Below are positions 20,809 to 29,530 of a stretch of DNA of 64,000 nucleotides, piece after piece. A program made the position numbers and the translations under genes. Position 1 is the first letter of the stretch; each line of letters starts with the position of its first letter. The DNA is from Pseudomonas sp. CC6-YY-74 (lineage in GTDB: Bacteria; Pseudomonadota; Gammaproteobacteria; Pseudomonadales; Pseudomonadaceae). Under the pieces are notes generated by a model. It made no database searches. It was not told the DNA's origin and worked only from the letters and a program-made list of their open reading frames with translations. Location: contig NZ_CP019947.1 of NCBI RefSeq assembly GCF_002025205.1, forward strand, positions 4,731,501 to 4,795,500, read 5' to 3'.

Positions 20809-22571
20809 TGTGTACTGCGCTCGTTACTTTGTTCGATAGGCGGGCCAGGGCTGGCGCCGCTGTTGTCGTCGGCTGCTGCGCTGGATGCCTGGCGCGCCTG
20901 TTGCTCGCGCAGGGCTCGCCAGTGTTGCAGGACCGCCTTGGCAGGCCAGATTTGCGGTTCGGAGGCCTCGAAGCCATCGGCTTGTTCGCGCTCGGCGACT
21001 TTTGCCTTGGCCAGCTCGAAGGCGCGCTGCAGGTCATCGGTCTCGTTGAGGGCTTCGGCGAACAGCGCGCGGCCAAAATAGGTGAAGTCGTTGTCCTCCG
21101 AGCAACCGAAGGATACCCGGTCGGCGCGAGCGGCGGTCATCACCAGGGTCTTGTCGTCTTGCAGCAGGGGAATGAAGCCGCCGGAGTAGCAGGCCGAAAT
21201 CACCACCACCTTGTGCCGCTCGCGCAGCGGCTGCAGCAGGACGGCCAGTTCGCTGGCCGGCAGATCGCTCAGTTGCAGGCGCGGTTGATCGAGACTCAGC
21301 TCATGCTTGCGCGAACCGTGACTGGTCAGGTAGATGAAGATCAGATCTTCCGGCCCGCTGCGTTCGGCCAGTGCCTGCACCGCCCGGGTCAGGCTTTCAC
21401 GGGTGGCCAACGGGCGGTCGGCGAGGTGATCGCGGTGGTTGGCCAGGGTGATGCGGCCGTAGGCGGCGAAGCGCTCGCCAAGCAGCTTGGCGACGTAATC
21501 GGCTTCGCGCAGGAACACGCTCTGCTTGCCGTCGCCGGCCAGGGTCAGGGCATACAGTTCGATGGCGGGGGTGGAGGCGGGCAGGTCGGCAATGGCCTGG
21601 TCGAGCAGGCGGCCCTGCGCCAGCAGGCCGAGCTCCAACGGGTCGGGCAGCATGCGCCCCTGTTCGTCTCGCAGGCGTTGACCACGCTGCCAGGTGCCGC
21701 TCTGCTGGTTGCCTGGGGCGAGGGTCAGAGTGCCTTTGCCCGCGTATTCGCCATTCTCGAAGCGACCCTGATAAAGGCTGCCATCGGCCAGGTGCAGGCG
21801 GCCTTGACCGTGGTAACGCCAGTCGCGGAATTCGCCGAGGTAGCGGTCGCCGTCAGTACCCTGGAACTCGCCCGCACCGTTGAGTGCGCCCGCGACGAAC
21901 AGCCCGCTCCAGACATCGCCAGCGGCGCTCTGGTAGCGGCCTTTGCCGTGGAACTGGTTGTCACGGAAAGCGCCGCTGTAGAGATCGCCGTCAGTGTTTT
22001 TGAAACTGCCGGGGCCTTGCAGCTGGCCTTTATCGAACTGGCCGCTGAACTGGTTGCCGTACTCGTCGCTGCGCACGCCCTGGCCATTCGCCAAGCCTTT
22101 GCTGAACTGGCCGTGGAAGCTGCTGCCGTCTGCACGATCGAGGGTGCCCAGGCCATGGAACAGATCGTCTTTGAACGCGCCGCGATAAACCAGGCCGGCC
22201 TGCTTGAGGGTGCCTTCGCCGGCAAACCGACCCGCGGCGAAACCGCCCTGGTAGCTGCTGCCATCCCGGTAGTGGCGTGTGCCCTGGCCAGCAAAAGCGC
22301 CTTGCTCGAACTCGCCGACGTAGTGCTCGCCATTCGCGCCGTGCCATTCGCCGGGGCCATGCCACTGGCCATCCTTGAAGGTGCCGACGAACCAGCTGCC
22401 GTTGCGGTAATCCAGGCGGCCGGGGCCCTGCAACAAGCCGTCGATCACCTCGCCGCGATAGCGCGCGCCGTCGGGCAGGGTCGCATCCGCGGGTAACAAG
22501 GGCTCACCGTCGCCGCAGGCGGCAAGCAGCAGGGCAAGGCTCAGGGAAGCCAGGTTGGCGAGGCGGCGCAT
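20805..22571 (-). CDS. MORN-repeat lipoprotein with C13 caspase-fold protease domain
   Basis: 588 residues. Signal peptide with lipobox (MRRLANLASLSLALLLAAC) predicts a lipoprotein. About residues 30-310 hold a dozen or more MORN repeats (patterns GQWHGPGEWHG, GRFAGEGTL, GQLQGPGSF), which often bind lipids or protein partners. The C-terminal half is a legumain/caspase-fold (peptidase C13) domain with catalytic His in FIYLTSHGSRKHEL and Cys in VVVISACYSGGFIP. The low-complexity tail ends inside a repeat element. ATG 22571 gives a clean signal peptide; ATG 22580 is an alternative. The role is unknown; the layout suggests an envelope-anchored protease. PAO1 appears to have a counterpart beside the same MaoC gene. 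Confidence 0.85.
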   Translation of the reverse strand: MRRLANLASLSLALLLAACGDGEPLLPADATLPDGARYRGEVIDGLLQGPGRLDYRNGSWFVGTFKDGQWHGPGEWHGANGEHYVGEFEQGAFAGQGTRHYRDGSSYQGGFAAGRFAGEGTLKQAGLVYRGAFKDDLFHGLGTLDRADGSSFHGQFSKGLANGQGVRSDEYGNQFSGQFDKGQLQGPGSFKNTDGDLYSGAFRDNQFHGKGRYQSAAGDVWSGLFVAGALNGAGEFQGTDGDRYLGEFRDWRYHGQGRLHLADGSLYQGRFENGEYAGKGTLTLAPGNQQSGTWQRGQRLRDEQGRMLPDPLELGLLAQGRLLDQAIADLPASTPAIELYALTLAGDGKQSVFLREADYVAKLLGERFAAYGRITLANHRDHLADRPLATRESLTRAVQALAERSGPEDLIFIYLTSHGSRKHELSLDQPRLQLSDLPASELAVLLQPLRERHKVVVISACYSGGFIPLLQDDKTLVMTAARADRVSFGCSEDNDFTYFGRALFAEALNETDDLQRAFELAKAKVAEREQADGFEASEPQIWPAKAVLQHWRALREQQARQASSAAADDNSGASPGPPIEQSNERSTQ

Positions 22572-22651
22572 GGCAAGCATCCAGATCCAGGTGTTGCCGG
22601 AAGTATGCCGTAAACCATTGACTCTGCGCTGCCGCGCCGCCCAGCGCCGCT

Positions 22652-22693
22652 GCATAACCGGCGTTCGCTCGGCTGAGTGAACGCCGGTTATGC
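22652..22693. terminator. 15-bp perfect hairpin between MaoC and caspase-fold genes
   Basis: Perfect inverted repeat GCATAACCGGCGTTC (22652-22666) and GAACGCCGGTTATGC (22679-22693), 12-nt loop. It lies 10 nt past the minus-strand stop of the MaoC-type gene, placing it as that gene's transcript end, although no T-run follows. Confidence 0.6.
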
Positions 22694-22702
22694 TTGCGCA
22701 GA

Positions 22703-23158
22703 TCAGACGAAGCAGAGGGTCAGGGGTTCGGCCACATAGGCCGGTTTATCCTGGCCTTCGATTTCCAATACCGCGCGGGCCTTGAGCAGCCACTGGCCGG
22801 GATTCTTCTCGGTGGCGTCGGTCAGGGTCACCACCAGGCGTACCTTGGAGTCGACTTTGACCGGCTGGATGAAGCGCACGCTGTCCAGGCCATAGTTGAT
22901 GGCCATTTTCAGGCCCTCGGGCGTGATCATGATGTCTTCCATCAGCATGGGGATCAGCGACAACGACAGGAAGCCGTGGGCGATGGTGCCGCCGAAGGGG
23001 GTTCGCTTGGCTTTTTCCGGGTCGACGTGAATGAACTGGTGGTCGCCGGTGCATTCGGCGAATTGATTGATGCGTTGCTGATCGATGGTCAGCCAGTCGG
23101 AGCGTCCCAGTTCCTTGCCTACATAATTGTTGAGTTCTGCTACGGGTACTGACGGCAT
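22703..23158 (-). CDS. MaoC-family (R)-enoyl-CoA hydratase
   Basis: 151 residues, hot-dog fold. The hydratase-2 motif is FAECTGDHQFIHVDPEKAKRTPFGGTIAHGFLSLSLIP, with the catalytic Asp/His pair in TGDHQFIHVD. Such proteins hydrate enoyl-CoA to (R)-3-hydroxyacyl-CoA, in some pseudomonads feeding PHA synthesis (PhaJ type); the precise substrate here is not determinable. A strong ribosome site AAGGAGGAACT directly precedes the ATG at 23158. Confidence 0.9.
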   Translation of the reverse strand: MPSVPVAELNNYVGKELGRSDWLTIDQQRINQFAECTGDHQFIHVDPEKAKRTPFGGTIAHGFLSLSLIPMLMEDIMITPEGLKMAINYGLDSVRFIQPVKVDSKVRLVVTLTDATEKNPGQWLLKARAVLEIEGQDKPAYVAEPLTLCFV

Positions 23159-23687
23159 AGTTCCTCCTTGAGGAGACGGGTGATTTGTTGTTTTTCGAGT
23201 CGAACCGCTCAGGCCCTAGATCATCACGCGGCGCGCACCGGGTCAAGCCTGCAATGTCTTGCTGAATAGTGGGTTATAGCGGCCGGGTGAGCGCTACTGT
23301 CCTCGGTTATGCGGCGTTAACAGCAGGTTGGACAAACCGCTTGCGGCTAATGCGCTTTAGCGTGGCCCCGTAGGGGGCGAGCGCAACGCGCCATGCTCAT
23401 GTACCGTTCGTTCCCGCGTGTGCGAGCCCAGTCCGCTTGACTCGCTGCGCTCGCCCTACGGGCCAGCAGTTGGCTGTTACTCTGCTGCGCTGCGTTTCTC
23501 AGCTGTTTTTGCCTCGCCTACCTTCGCTCGCTAGGTTCTCACGCGGTCTTTTTCGACGGGCGCTTTGCCAGCCTATAATGGCCGCGGTGCGCCGTGGCCT
23601 GAGGTCCGGGCGCTATGCTTATGCGCTAACTGCTGGTCGGTTGTACCGCCGCGACGCTGTTTGTCACTTCAATCGGAGATTCACCCC
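23159..23687. other. 529-bp intergenic region with nested inverted repeats
   Basis: Between the divergent MaoC and lrgA genes. No supported gene. 23364-23388 (GGCCCCGTAGGGGGCGAGCG) pairs imperfectly with 23443-23464 (CGCTGCGCTCGCCCTACGGGCC), and further out TTAACAGC near 23320 pairs with GCTGTTA near 23473. The segment TTTGCCTCGCCTAC near 23509 recalls the inner end of the repeat at 5668-5811. It looks like degraded extragenic repeats plus promoters for both flanking genes. Confidence 0.5.
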
Positions 23688-24050
23688 ATGCTGTTACGCG
23701 GCCTGTCCTGGCTGGTGCTGTGCCAGTTGCTCGGCACCGGACTCAACGTCTTGTTACTGCCGATGTTGCCAGGGCCGATTATCGGCATGCTGTTGCTGTT
23801 GCTGTTCCTGCTGGTGCACGGTGAGGTCAGCGAGCCCCTGAGTCTTGCCTCCAGCAACCTGCTCAAGTACCTGCCGCTGTTGCTGGTGCCACCTGCGGTC
23901 GGGGTGATGGCCTATGCCGATGCGATTGCCGCGGACTTCTGGGCGGTGATCGGGGCGCTGGGGTTGTCGCTGGTGCTGTCGGTGGTGTTCGCCGGCTGGA
24001 TGATGCAAAAACTCATCGAGCGCCAGCAGCGGCGGCGGGGTGAGGTATGA
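23688..24050 (+). CDS. CidA/LrgA-family holin-like protein
   Basis: 120 residues with four hydrophobic segments: LVLCQLLGTGLNVLLLPMLPGPIIGMLLLLLFLLVH, LKYLPLLLVPPAVGVM and WAVIGALGLSLVLSVVFAGWMM, the LrgA/CidA pattern including the PGPIIGM motif. It works with the downstream LrgB-type partner; the pair is linked in other bacteria to murein hydrolase control or metabolite export. The start at 23688 is preceded by GGAG. It overlaps lrgB by 4 bp. Confidence 0.9.
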   Translation: MLLRGLSWLVLCQLLGTGLNVLLLPMLPGPIIGMLLLLLFLLVHGEVSEPLSLASSNLLKYLPLLLVPPAVGVMAYADAIAADFWAVIGALGLSLVLSVVFAGWMMQKLIERQQRRRGEV

Positions 24051-24763
24051 GTCTCGACTGGTACGGTGCCTGGCAGGCGGTCACGCATCACCCGTTGTTT
24101 GGCGCCGGGATTACTCTGGGTGCTTACCAGTTGTCCATCGCCGCCTACGAAAAGACCCGCTGGATGTTCCTGCAGCCGGTGCTGGTGTCGATGGCGATCG
24201 TTATCGGCGTGCTGTTGCTGTGCGGCCTGAGTTTCGCCGACTACAGGGTCAGCGCTGAGGCCCTGACCCTGTTCCTCGGCCCCGCCACCGTGGCGTTGGC
24301 GGTGCCGTTGTTCCTCAATCTGCGGCGGATTCGCCAGTTGTTCTGGCCGACCGTGCTGACCTTGCTGGTCGCCGGGGTGGTGGCTACGGTGCTTGGCGTG
24401 GCCCTGGCCTGGTGGTTTGGTGCCGACTCGATCATGTTGATGAGTATGGCGCCGAAGTCGGTGACCTCGCCGATCGCCATGCTGGTGGCCAGCCAGATCG
24501 GTGGTATTGCCGCACTGGCGGCGGTATTCGTGATGATCACCGGGGTGGTCGGGGCGATGCTCGGGCCGTCGCTGTTGCGCCTGTGCGGTGTGCGCCATCA
24601 CGCGGCCATCGGCATGGCCCTGGGCATGACCGCGCATGCGGTCGGTACTGCGCGGGCCATGCAGGAAAGCGAAGAATGCGGCGCGTTCGCCGCGCTGGCG
24701 ATGAGTCTGATGGGCATGCTTACTGCAGTATTGCTGCCGCTGGCGATCATCTTCCTGGTCTGA
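24047..24763 (+). CDS. LrgB/CidB/YohK-family membrane protein
   Basis: 238 residues, six or more hydrophobic segments. Conserved LrgB stretches: ITLGAYQLSIAAYEKTRW, FLGPATVALAVPLFLNL, MAPKSVTSPIAMLVASQIGG and RHHAAIGMALGMTAHAVGTARAMQESEECGAFAALAMSLMG. It is translationally coupled to the LrgA-type gene (ATGA overlap) and followed 10 bp later by the Lon-domain gene. Confidence 0.92.
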   Translation: MSLDWYGAWQAVTHHPLFGAGITLGAYQLSIAAYEKTRWMFLQPVLVSMAIVIGVLLLCGLSFADYRVSAEALTLFLGPATVALAVPLFLNLRRIRQLFWPTVLTLLVAGVVATVLGVALAWWFGADSIMLMSMAPKSVTSPIAMLVASQIGGIAALAAVFVMITGVVGAMLGPSLLRLCGVRHHAAIGMALGMTAHAVGTARAMQESEECGAFAALAMSLMGMLTAVLLPLAIIFLV

Positions 24764-24773
24764 GGACAACCCC

Positions 24774-25364
24774 ATGAATCTATCCCTGTTTCCGCTCAAT
24801 ACCGTGTTGTTTCCGGGTTGCCTGCTCGATTTGCAGATATTCGAGGCGCGCTACCTGGACATGATCAGTCGCTGCATGAAGCAGGGCGAGGGCTTCGGCG
24901 TGGTGTGTATTGTCGAAGGCGAGGAAGTCGGCGAGGCCGCCGGCCACTTCTCGGCGATTGGTTGTGAGGCGCTGATCCGCGACTTTCAGCAGCGGCCCAA
25001 CGGCCTGCTGGGGATTCGTGTCGAAGGTGGTCGGCGCTTCAAGGTGCGCCACGCCCAGGTGTTACCGGATCAACTGACCGTCGCCGAGGTTGACTGGCTG
25101 GAGGAGGCGGCGGAGCAACCCCTGGGGGGCGAACATGCGGATCTCGTCGCGTTGCTCGAGGCCCTGGCCGAGCACCCGCTGGTCGCCGCCCTGGGCATGA
25201 CTGATGCGGTCAGCAGTCAAGCGGCCCTGGCCAATCAGCTGGCCTATCTGTTGCCATTGGCATCGGAGCAGAAGGTGCAACTGCTGGCGCTTGACGAGCC
25301 GCAGGCGCGCCTGAGTCTGCTGCAAACCGTGCTCGATCAGCTGCAGGGTGAAGTGACTGGCTAG
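24774..25364 (+). CDS. Lon substrate-binding-domain protein
   Basis: 196 residues consisting only of the N-terminal domain of Lon protease: LFPLNTVLFPGCLLDLQIFEARYLDMISRCM at the start, GLLGIRVEGGRRFKV in the middle and a helical C-terminus. No ATPase or protease domain. Stand-alone proteins of this type are common in proteobacteria and have no settled function. The third gene of a probable lrgA-lrgB operon. Confidence 0.9.
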   Translation: MNLSLFPLNTVLFPGCLLDLQIFEARYLDMISRCMKQGEGFGVVCIVEGEEVGEAAGHFSAIGCEALIRDFQQRPNGLLGIRVEGGRRFKVRHAQVLPDQLTVAEVDWLEEAAEQPLGGEHADLVALLEALAEHPLVAALGMTDAVSSQAALANQLAYLLPLASEQKVQLLALDEPQARLSLLQTVLDQLQGEVTG

Positions 25365-25380
25365 GAGCCTGGCGGGCGGC

Positions 25381-26697
25381 TCAATAGCGGTATAACAGCT
25401 GCCCGGCCGACAGATGCCAGGTGGCGATGAGCCCCAGCAACGCCAGGCAGGCGGGCACAACCAGCCACCACACCTTGGCGGGTAACGCCGGCAGCGGCGT
25501 GCGCCTTTGCGTCAGGCTCAGGCTCAGGGCGCACAGGCTGCCAGCCAATAAGGCACCGGCGACTATGTCGCTCGGCCAATGCACCCCCAGGTACACCCGC
25601 GACACGGCGATGCTCAGCGCTGGCAGGCAGGCGAGCAGTAGCCAGGCCAGGCGCAGGCGGGCCGGTTGACCACGCCCGGCCAACACCCCGAGTACCAGAA
25701 AGAACGCCACCGCCGCGGAGCTGTGGCCGCTGGGGAAACTGAAGCTGCCCAACGGTTCGAGCAGGACCTCCGGGCGGCTGCGGGCGAACCAGGCTTTCAA
25801 TGCGCCGTTGGCCAGCGCGGTGCCGAGCAGGGTGGCGCCGGCAAACAGCGCGGCGCGCCACTGGCGGGCCAGCAACAGCAACAGGCACAGCAGGGTTCCG
25901 GCAGCCAATTGACTGGTGAAGTCGCCGAGGCGAGTGATCAGCACCATCAGCTGGTCGAGGCTGGCGCTGCGCTGTTCCTGAAACAACGCCAGCAGGCCCT
26001 GGTCGAGCGGAATCAGTTGCGGCCAGCCGATGAACAGAGCGCCTAGCAGCAGCAGGCTCAAACCCGCGGCGAGCAGGCTGGCGCGGCGCTGTTCGCGCAG
26101 GCTGCTGTGCACGCTGAAAACCAGCACCAGCGCCAAGCCGCCGGCGAGTAGTGCGGCCTGCGGCCAGAAACCCTCCGGCAACGGCAGGCGTAGCGCCGCG
26201 CCGGTGGCCCAGCCCGGCAACAGGTAAGCAATAACCCAGCCCGCTGCGGCCAGCAGGCTGACTACGATGAAGCGCCCGACAGGCATGTTGAGCATGCCGG
26301 CGACCATCGGCAGCATGGGCCGTAATGGGCCGATAAAGCGCCCGACCAACAGGCTGGCGACGCCATAGCGCTGGAAATAGAGTTCGGCACCGGCCAGCCA
26401 TTGCGGGTGATGGCGCAAGCCGGGCAGGCGCCGAATATCCTGGTGAAAATAGCGCCCGGTGGCGTAGGACAGGGCGTCGCCGAGCAGGCCGCCGCAGTAG
26501 GCCAGGGCCAGGGTTTCGCCGAGGGTCAGCGCGCCGCTACCGGCCAGCACGGCGACGGCGAACAGCAAAAATGTGCCCGGTATGATGATGCCGACGATCG
26601 CCAGGCATTCGGTACAGGCGATCAGGAAAATCGCCATACCCAGCCATTGCGGGTTGCTGCTGAGCCAGGCGGTCAAGCTGTCGAGCCATTGGCTCAT
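25381..26697 (-). CDS. DedA-PAP2 fusion membrane phosphatase
   Basis: 438 residues, about a dozen membrane segments. The N-terminal half is a DedA/VTT domain (IIIPGTFLLFAVAVLAGSGAL, GGLLGDALSYATGRYF, VGRFIGPLRPMLPMVAGMLNM with the conserved Arg). The C-terminal half is a PAP2 phosphatase with motifs KAWFARSRPE, PSGHSS and SRVYLGVHWPSD, all catalytic Arg/His/Asp present. DedA proteins help recycle undecaprenyl phosphate and PAP2 enzymes include undecaprenyl-pyrophosphate phosphatases, so the fusion could dephosphorylate and flip a lipid carrier (inference). Its ATG overlaps the stop of the AAG gene by 4 bp. Confidence 0.9.
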   Translation of the reverse strand: MSQWLDSLTAWLSSNPQWLGMAIFLIACTECLAIVGIIIPGTFLLFAVAVLAGSGALTLGETLALAYCGGLLGDALSYATGRYFHQDIRRLPGLRHHPQWLAGAELYFQRYGVASLLVGRFIGPLRPMLPMVAGMLNMPVGRFIVVSLLAAAGWVIAYLLPGWATGAALRLPLPEGFWPQAALLAGGLALVLVFSVHSSLREQRRASLLAAGLSLLLLGALFIGWPQLIPLDQGLLALFQEQRSASLDQLMVLITRLGDFTSQLAAGTLLCLLLLLARQWRAALFAGATLLGTALANGALKAWFARSRPEVLLEPLGSFSFPSGHSSAAVAFFLVLGVLAGRGQPARLRLAWLLLACLPALSIAVSRVYLGVHWPSDIVAGALLAGSLCALSLSLTQRRTPLPALPAKVWWLVVPACLALLGLIATWHLSAGQLLYRY

Positions 26698-27410
26698 CGG
26701 TGGGCATCCTGTGGGCCGAGTAGATGGTAGTCACGTCCCTCGACTTGGCCACGACGCAGCGGATTGCGCGTGCAGCAGCGGGCGAAGGCGGCGTCGACGA
26801 AACGGTAGGGCAGCTGCTCGTCGCGTCCCCGGGGAATGCCCAGGCGGGCGGTTTGCACGACCTGCGCCGGCCGCTCGCCAACATCCTCGACGAACAGCCG
26901 TTGCGGATCGAAGCGCTGCGCGTCCCAGTCCACGACTTTCAGGCCGAGCGCTTTGCACAGCAAGGTCTGCCCGGCGCAGAGCTTGTCCAGGGCGCGCGGC
27001 TGGCCTTGGCTGTCCGGGTTGTTGGCCTGCATCTGCGCCAGGCTGGCGCCGTCCGAGTACGGGTCGAGCCAGGGATGGGCAGACTTGATCAGCACCGCGT
27101 TACCTGGGCCCTGTGCGCTGAAGTTAAGCGAGTCGTTGCCGCGCGCGTAATACATATAGATGTGCCCGCCGTCGAGAAACAAGGCTTTGCGTTTCTCGGT
27201 GTAGCCGAGCGAGGCGTGGCTGCCTTTTTCGTCCAGGTAATAGGCTTCGGTCTCGATGATCCGTGCGCTCAGCCAGAGCGTGCCGCAGCGGTGACGGATG
27301 ACCTTGCCGAGCAGCTCGCGGGCGAGTAAGCGCGCGTCGCGGTCGAAGAAGCTGACGCTCAGGGGGCGGGCATGTGGCCAGGGCAGGCTGCGGGCGGGTT
27401 CGTCAGGCAT
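26694..27410 (-). CDS. DNA-3-methyladenine glycosylase, AAG/MPG type
   Basis: 238 residues. Base-excision repair enzyme of the mammalian AAG family: LARELLGKVIRH, the catalytic Glu region SARIIETEAYYLDEKGSHAS, the intercalating YMYYARGNDSLNFSA segment and LPYRFVDAA near the C-terminus. It removes alkylated purines. It is coupled by a 4-bp overlap to the DedA-PAP2 gene, an operon with no obvious functional link. Confidence 0.92.
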   Translation of the reverse strand: MPDEPARSLPWPHARPLSVSFFDRDARLLARELLGKVIRHRCGTLWLSARIIETEAYYLDEKGSHASLGYTEKRKALFLDGGHIYMYYARGNDSLNFSAQGPGNAVLIKSAHPWLDPYSDGASLAQMQANNPDSQGQPRALDKLCAGQTLLCKALGLKVVDWDAQRFDPQRLFVEDVGERPAQVVQTARLGIPRGRDEQLPYRFVDAAFARCCTRNPLRRGQVEGRDYHLLGPQDAHR

Positions 27411-27562
27411 GTGATTTCACGGGTTGCAGGCAGGCCTCAGGTGGGTCGCGATGATAGCAACAAGCGCCGTATCGGTGGCTGAGTCTGTCTTGGCCGACAG
27501 GTCATTGCTACTGCTTGTCCACTATCCGCCAGGCGCCGCTGTGCGTGGGGCGGTGGCGCCGC

Positions 27563-27568
27563 TATAAT
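27563..27568 (+). promoter_or_regulatory. Candidate -10 box upstream of proA
   Basis: TATAAT at 27563-27568, 35 nt before the proA ATG, in otherwise GC-rich sequence. No good -35 hexamer at 16-18 bp, so this is suggestive only. Confidence 0.3.
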
Positions 27569-27602
27569 CAGCCGCTTTAGTTATTGCCAGGCTACCGAGA
27601 CC

Positions 27603-28871
27603 ATGACCGAGTCCGTACTCGACTATATGACCCGCCTGGGCCGTGCGGCCCGCGCCGCCTCGCGCGTGGTCGCCAGCGCCAGCACCGCGCAGAAGAACCG
27701 TGCCCTGCAGGCCACCGCCGAGGCCCTGGATGCCGCGCGCGCCGAGCTGACCACCGCCAACGAGCTGGATCTGGCCGCCGGCCGCGCCAATGGCCTGGAG
27801 CCGGCGCTGCTGGACCGTCTGGCGCTGACCCCGGCGCGGATCGACGGCATGATCGAAGGTCTGCGCCAGGTCGCCAGCCTGGCCGATCCGGTCGGCGCGA
27901 TCCGCGACCTGAGTTACCGTCCGTCGGGTATTCAGGTCGGCAAGATGCGTGTGCCGCTCGGCGTGATCGGCATCATCTACGAGTCGCGGCCCAACGTGAC
28001 CATCGACGCCGCCAGCCTGTGCCTGAAGTCCGGCAACGCCACCATCCTGCGTGGCGGCTCGGAAGCCATTCATTCCAACCGGGCGATTGCCGCCTGCATC
28101 CAGCGGGGCTTGGCCGCGGCCGATCTGCCGGCCTCCGCGGTGCAGGTGGTGGAAACCACCGACCGCGCCGCCGTCGGTGCGCTGATTAGCATGCCCGAAT
28201 TCGTCGATGTGATAGTGCCGCGCGGCGGCAAGGGCCTGATCGAGCGGGTCAGTCGCGACGCACGGGTACCGGTGATCAAGCACCTGGACGGCATCTGTCA
28301 TGTGTATGTCGACGCCCTGGCCGAGATGCCCAAGGCCCAGGGCATCGCCTTCAACGCCAAGACCTACCGTTACGGCATCTGCGGCGCTATGGAAACCCTG
28401 TTGGTCGATCAGGCCGTGGCTGCTGTATTTCTGCCGGCCATGGCGCAGATGTTCGTCGAGAAGGGCGTCGAGTTGCGCGGCTGCGAGCGCACCTGCGCGC
28501 TGATCCAGGCAATCCCGGCGACGGAAGAGGACTGGAGCACCGAATACTTGGCGCCGATCCTGTCGATCCGCGTGGTCGACGGTCTGGATCAGGCCATCGA
28601 GCACATCAATCGCTACGGCTCGCACCACACCGACGCCATCGTCACCGAGCACCAGGGCCGCGCCCGGCGTTTTCTCGCCGAGGTCGACTCCAGTTCGGTG
28701 ATGCTCAATGCACCAACCTGTTTCGCTGATGGCTTCGAGTACGGCCTGGGCGCGGAGATCGGCATTTCCACCGACAAGCTGCATGCCCGCGGCCCGGTGG
28801 GTCTGGAAGGCCTGACCTGCGAGAAGTATGTGGTGATCGGCGACGGTCAGCTGCGCGGGCAGAATGCCTAA
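27603..28871 (+). CDS. proA: Gamma-glutamyl phosphate reductase
   Basis: 422 residues, full length. Second enzyme of proline synthesis: NADPH reduction of gamma-glutamyl phosphate to the semialdehyde. Aldehyde-dehydrogenase-fold signatures: PLGVIGIIYESRPNVTIDAASLCLKSGNATILRGG and the catalytic-cysteine region FNAKTYRYGICGAMETLLVD. First gene of a cluster with nadD and rsfS; its stop overlaps nadD by 8 bp. Confidence 0.97.
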   Translation: MTESVLDYMTRLGRAARAASRVVASASTAQKNRALQATAEALDAARAELTTANELDLAAGRANGLEPALLDRLALTPARIDGMIEGLRQVASLADPVGAIRDLSYRPSGIQVGKMRVPLGVIGIIYESRPNVTIDAASLCLKSGNATILRGGSEAIHSNRAIAACIQRGLAAADLPASAVQVVETTDRAAVGALISMPEFVDVIVPRGGKGLIERVSRDARVPVIKHLDGICHVYVDALAEMPKAQGIAFNAKTYRYGICGAMETLLVDQAVAAVFLPAMAQMFVEKGVELRGCERTCALIQAIPATEEDWSTEYLAPILSIRVVDGLDQAIEHINRYGSHHTDAIVTEHQGRARRFLAEVDSSSVMLNAPTCFADGFEYGLGAEIGISTDKLHARGPVGLEGLTCEKYVVIGDGQLRGQNA

Positions 28872-29508
28872 ACGCATCGGCATATTCGGCGGCACCTTCG
28901 ATCCGGTGCATATCGGCCACCTGCGCAGTGCGCTGGAAGTGGCGGAGTTCATGGCCCTCGACGAGTTGCGCCTGATCCCCAGTGCGCGGCCGCCGCACCG
29001 CGAGGCGCCACAGGTTTCGGCGCACGATCGCCTGGCCATGGTCGAACTGGCGGTGGCCGGCTTGTCACCGTTGTGCGTCGACGACCGCGAGTTCAAACGC
29101 GACAAGCCGTCGTACAGCATCGACACCCTGGAGTCGTTGCGCGCCGAGTTGGCGGCCGACGACCAGTTGTTCCTGATTCTCGGTTGGGATGCCTTCTGCG
29201 GGCTACCCACCTGGCATCGCTGGAACGCGTTGCTGGAGCACTGCCATATTCTGGTGCTGCAGCGCCCGGATGCCGACAGCGAAGCGCCGGAAACCTTGCG
29301 CAATCTGCTGGCGGCCCGCAGCATCAACGACCCGTTGACCCTGGAGGGGCCCGGGGGACAGATTTCCTTTATCTGGCAGACGCCCCTGGCGGTGTCTGCC
29401 ACGCAGATCCGCACGCTGCTGGCGAGCGGCCAATCGGTGCGTTATCTGCTGCCCGATGCGGTACTCACCTATATCCATGCGCACGGGCTCTACCGTGCGT
29501 CGAACTGA
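28864..29508 (+). CDS. nadD: Nicotinate-nucleotide adenylyltransferase
   Basis: 214 residues. NAD synthesis enzyme adenylating nicotinate mononucleotide. The nucleotidyltransferase signature GGTFDPVHIGHLR is at the N-terminus and the second motif VSATQIRTLL near the C-terminus, with LGWDAFCGLPTWHRW between. It overlaps proA by 8 bp and is followed by rsfS after 22 bp. Confidence 0.96.
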   Translation: MPKRIGIFGGTFDPVHIGHLRSALEVAEFMALDELRLIPSARPPHREAPQVSAHDRLAMVELAVAGLSPLCVDDREFKRDKPSYSIDTLESLRAELAADDQLFLILGWDAFCGLPTWHRWNALLEHCHILVLQRPDADSEAPETLRNLLAARSINDPLTLEGPGGQISFIWQTPLAVSATQIRTLLASGQSVRYLLPDAVLTYIHAHGLYRASN

Positions 29509-29530
29509 ACACAAGGCAAACGAGTTACTT

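Noticed and set aside
20829..22496. 555-codon frame opposite the MORN/caspase gene
   Set aside because: Periodic Ala/Val/Glu-rich translation mirrors the MORN repeats on the true strand.
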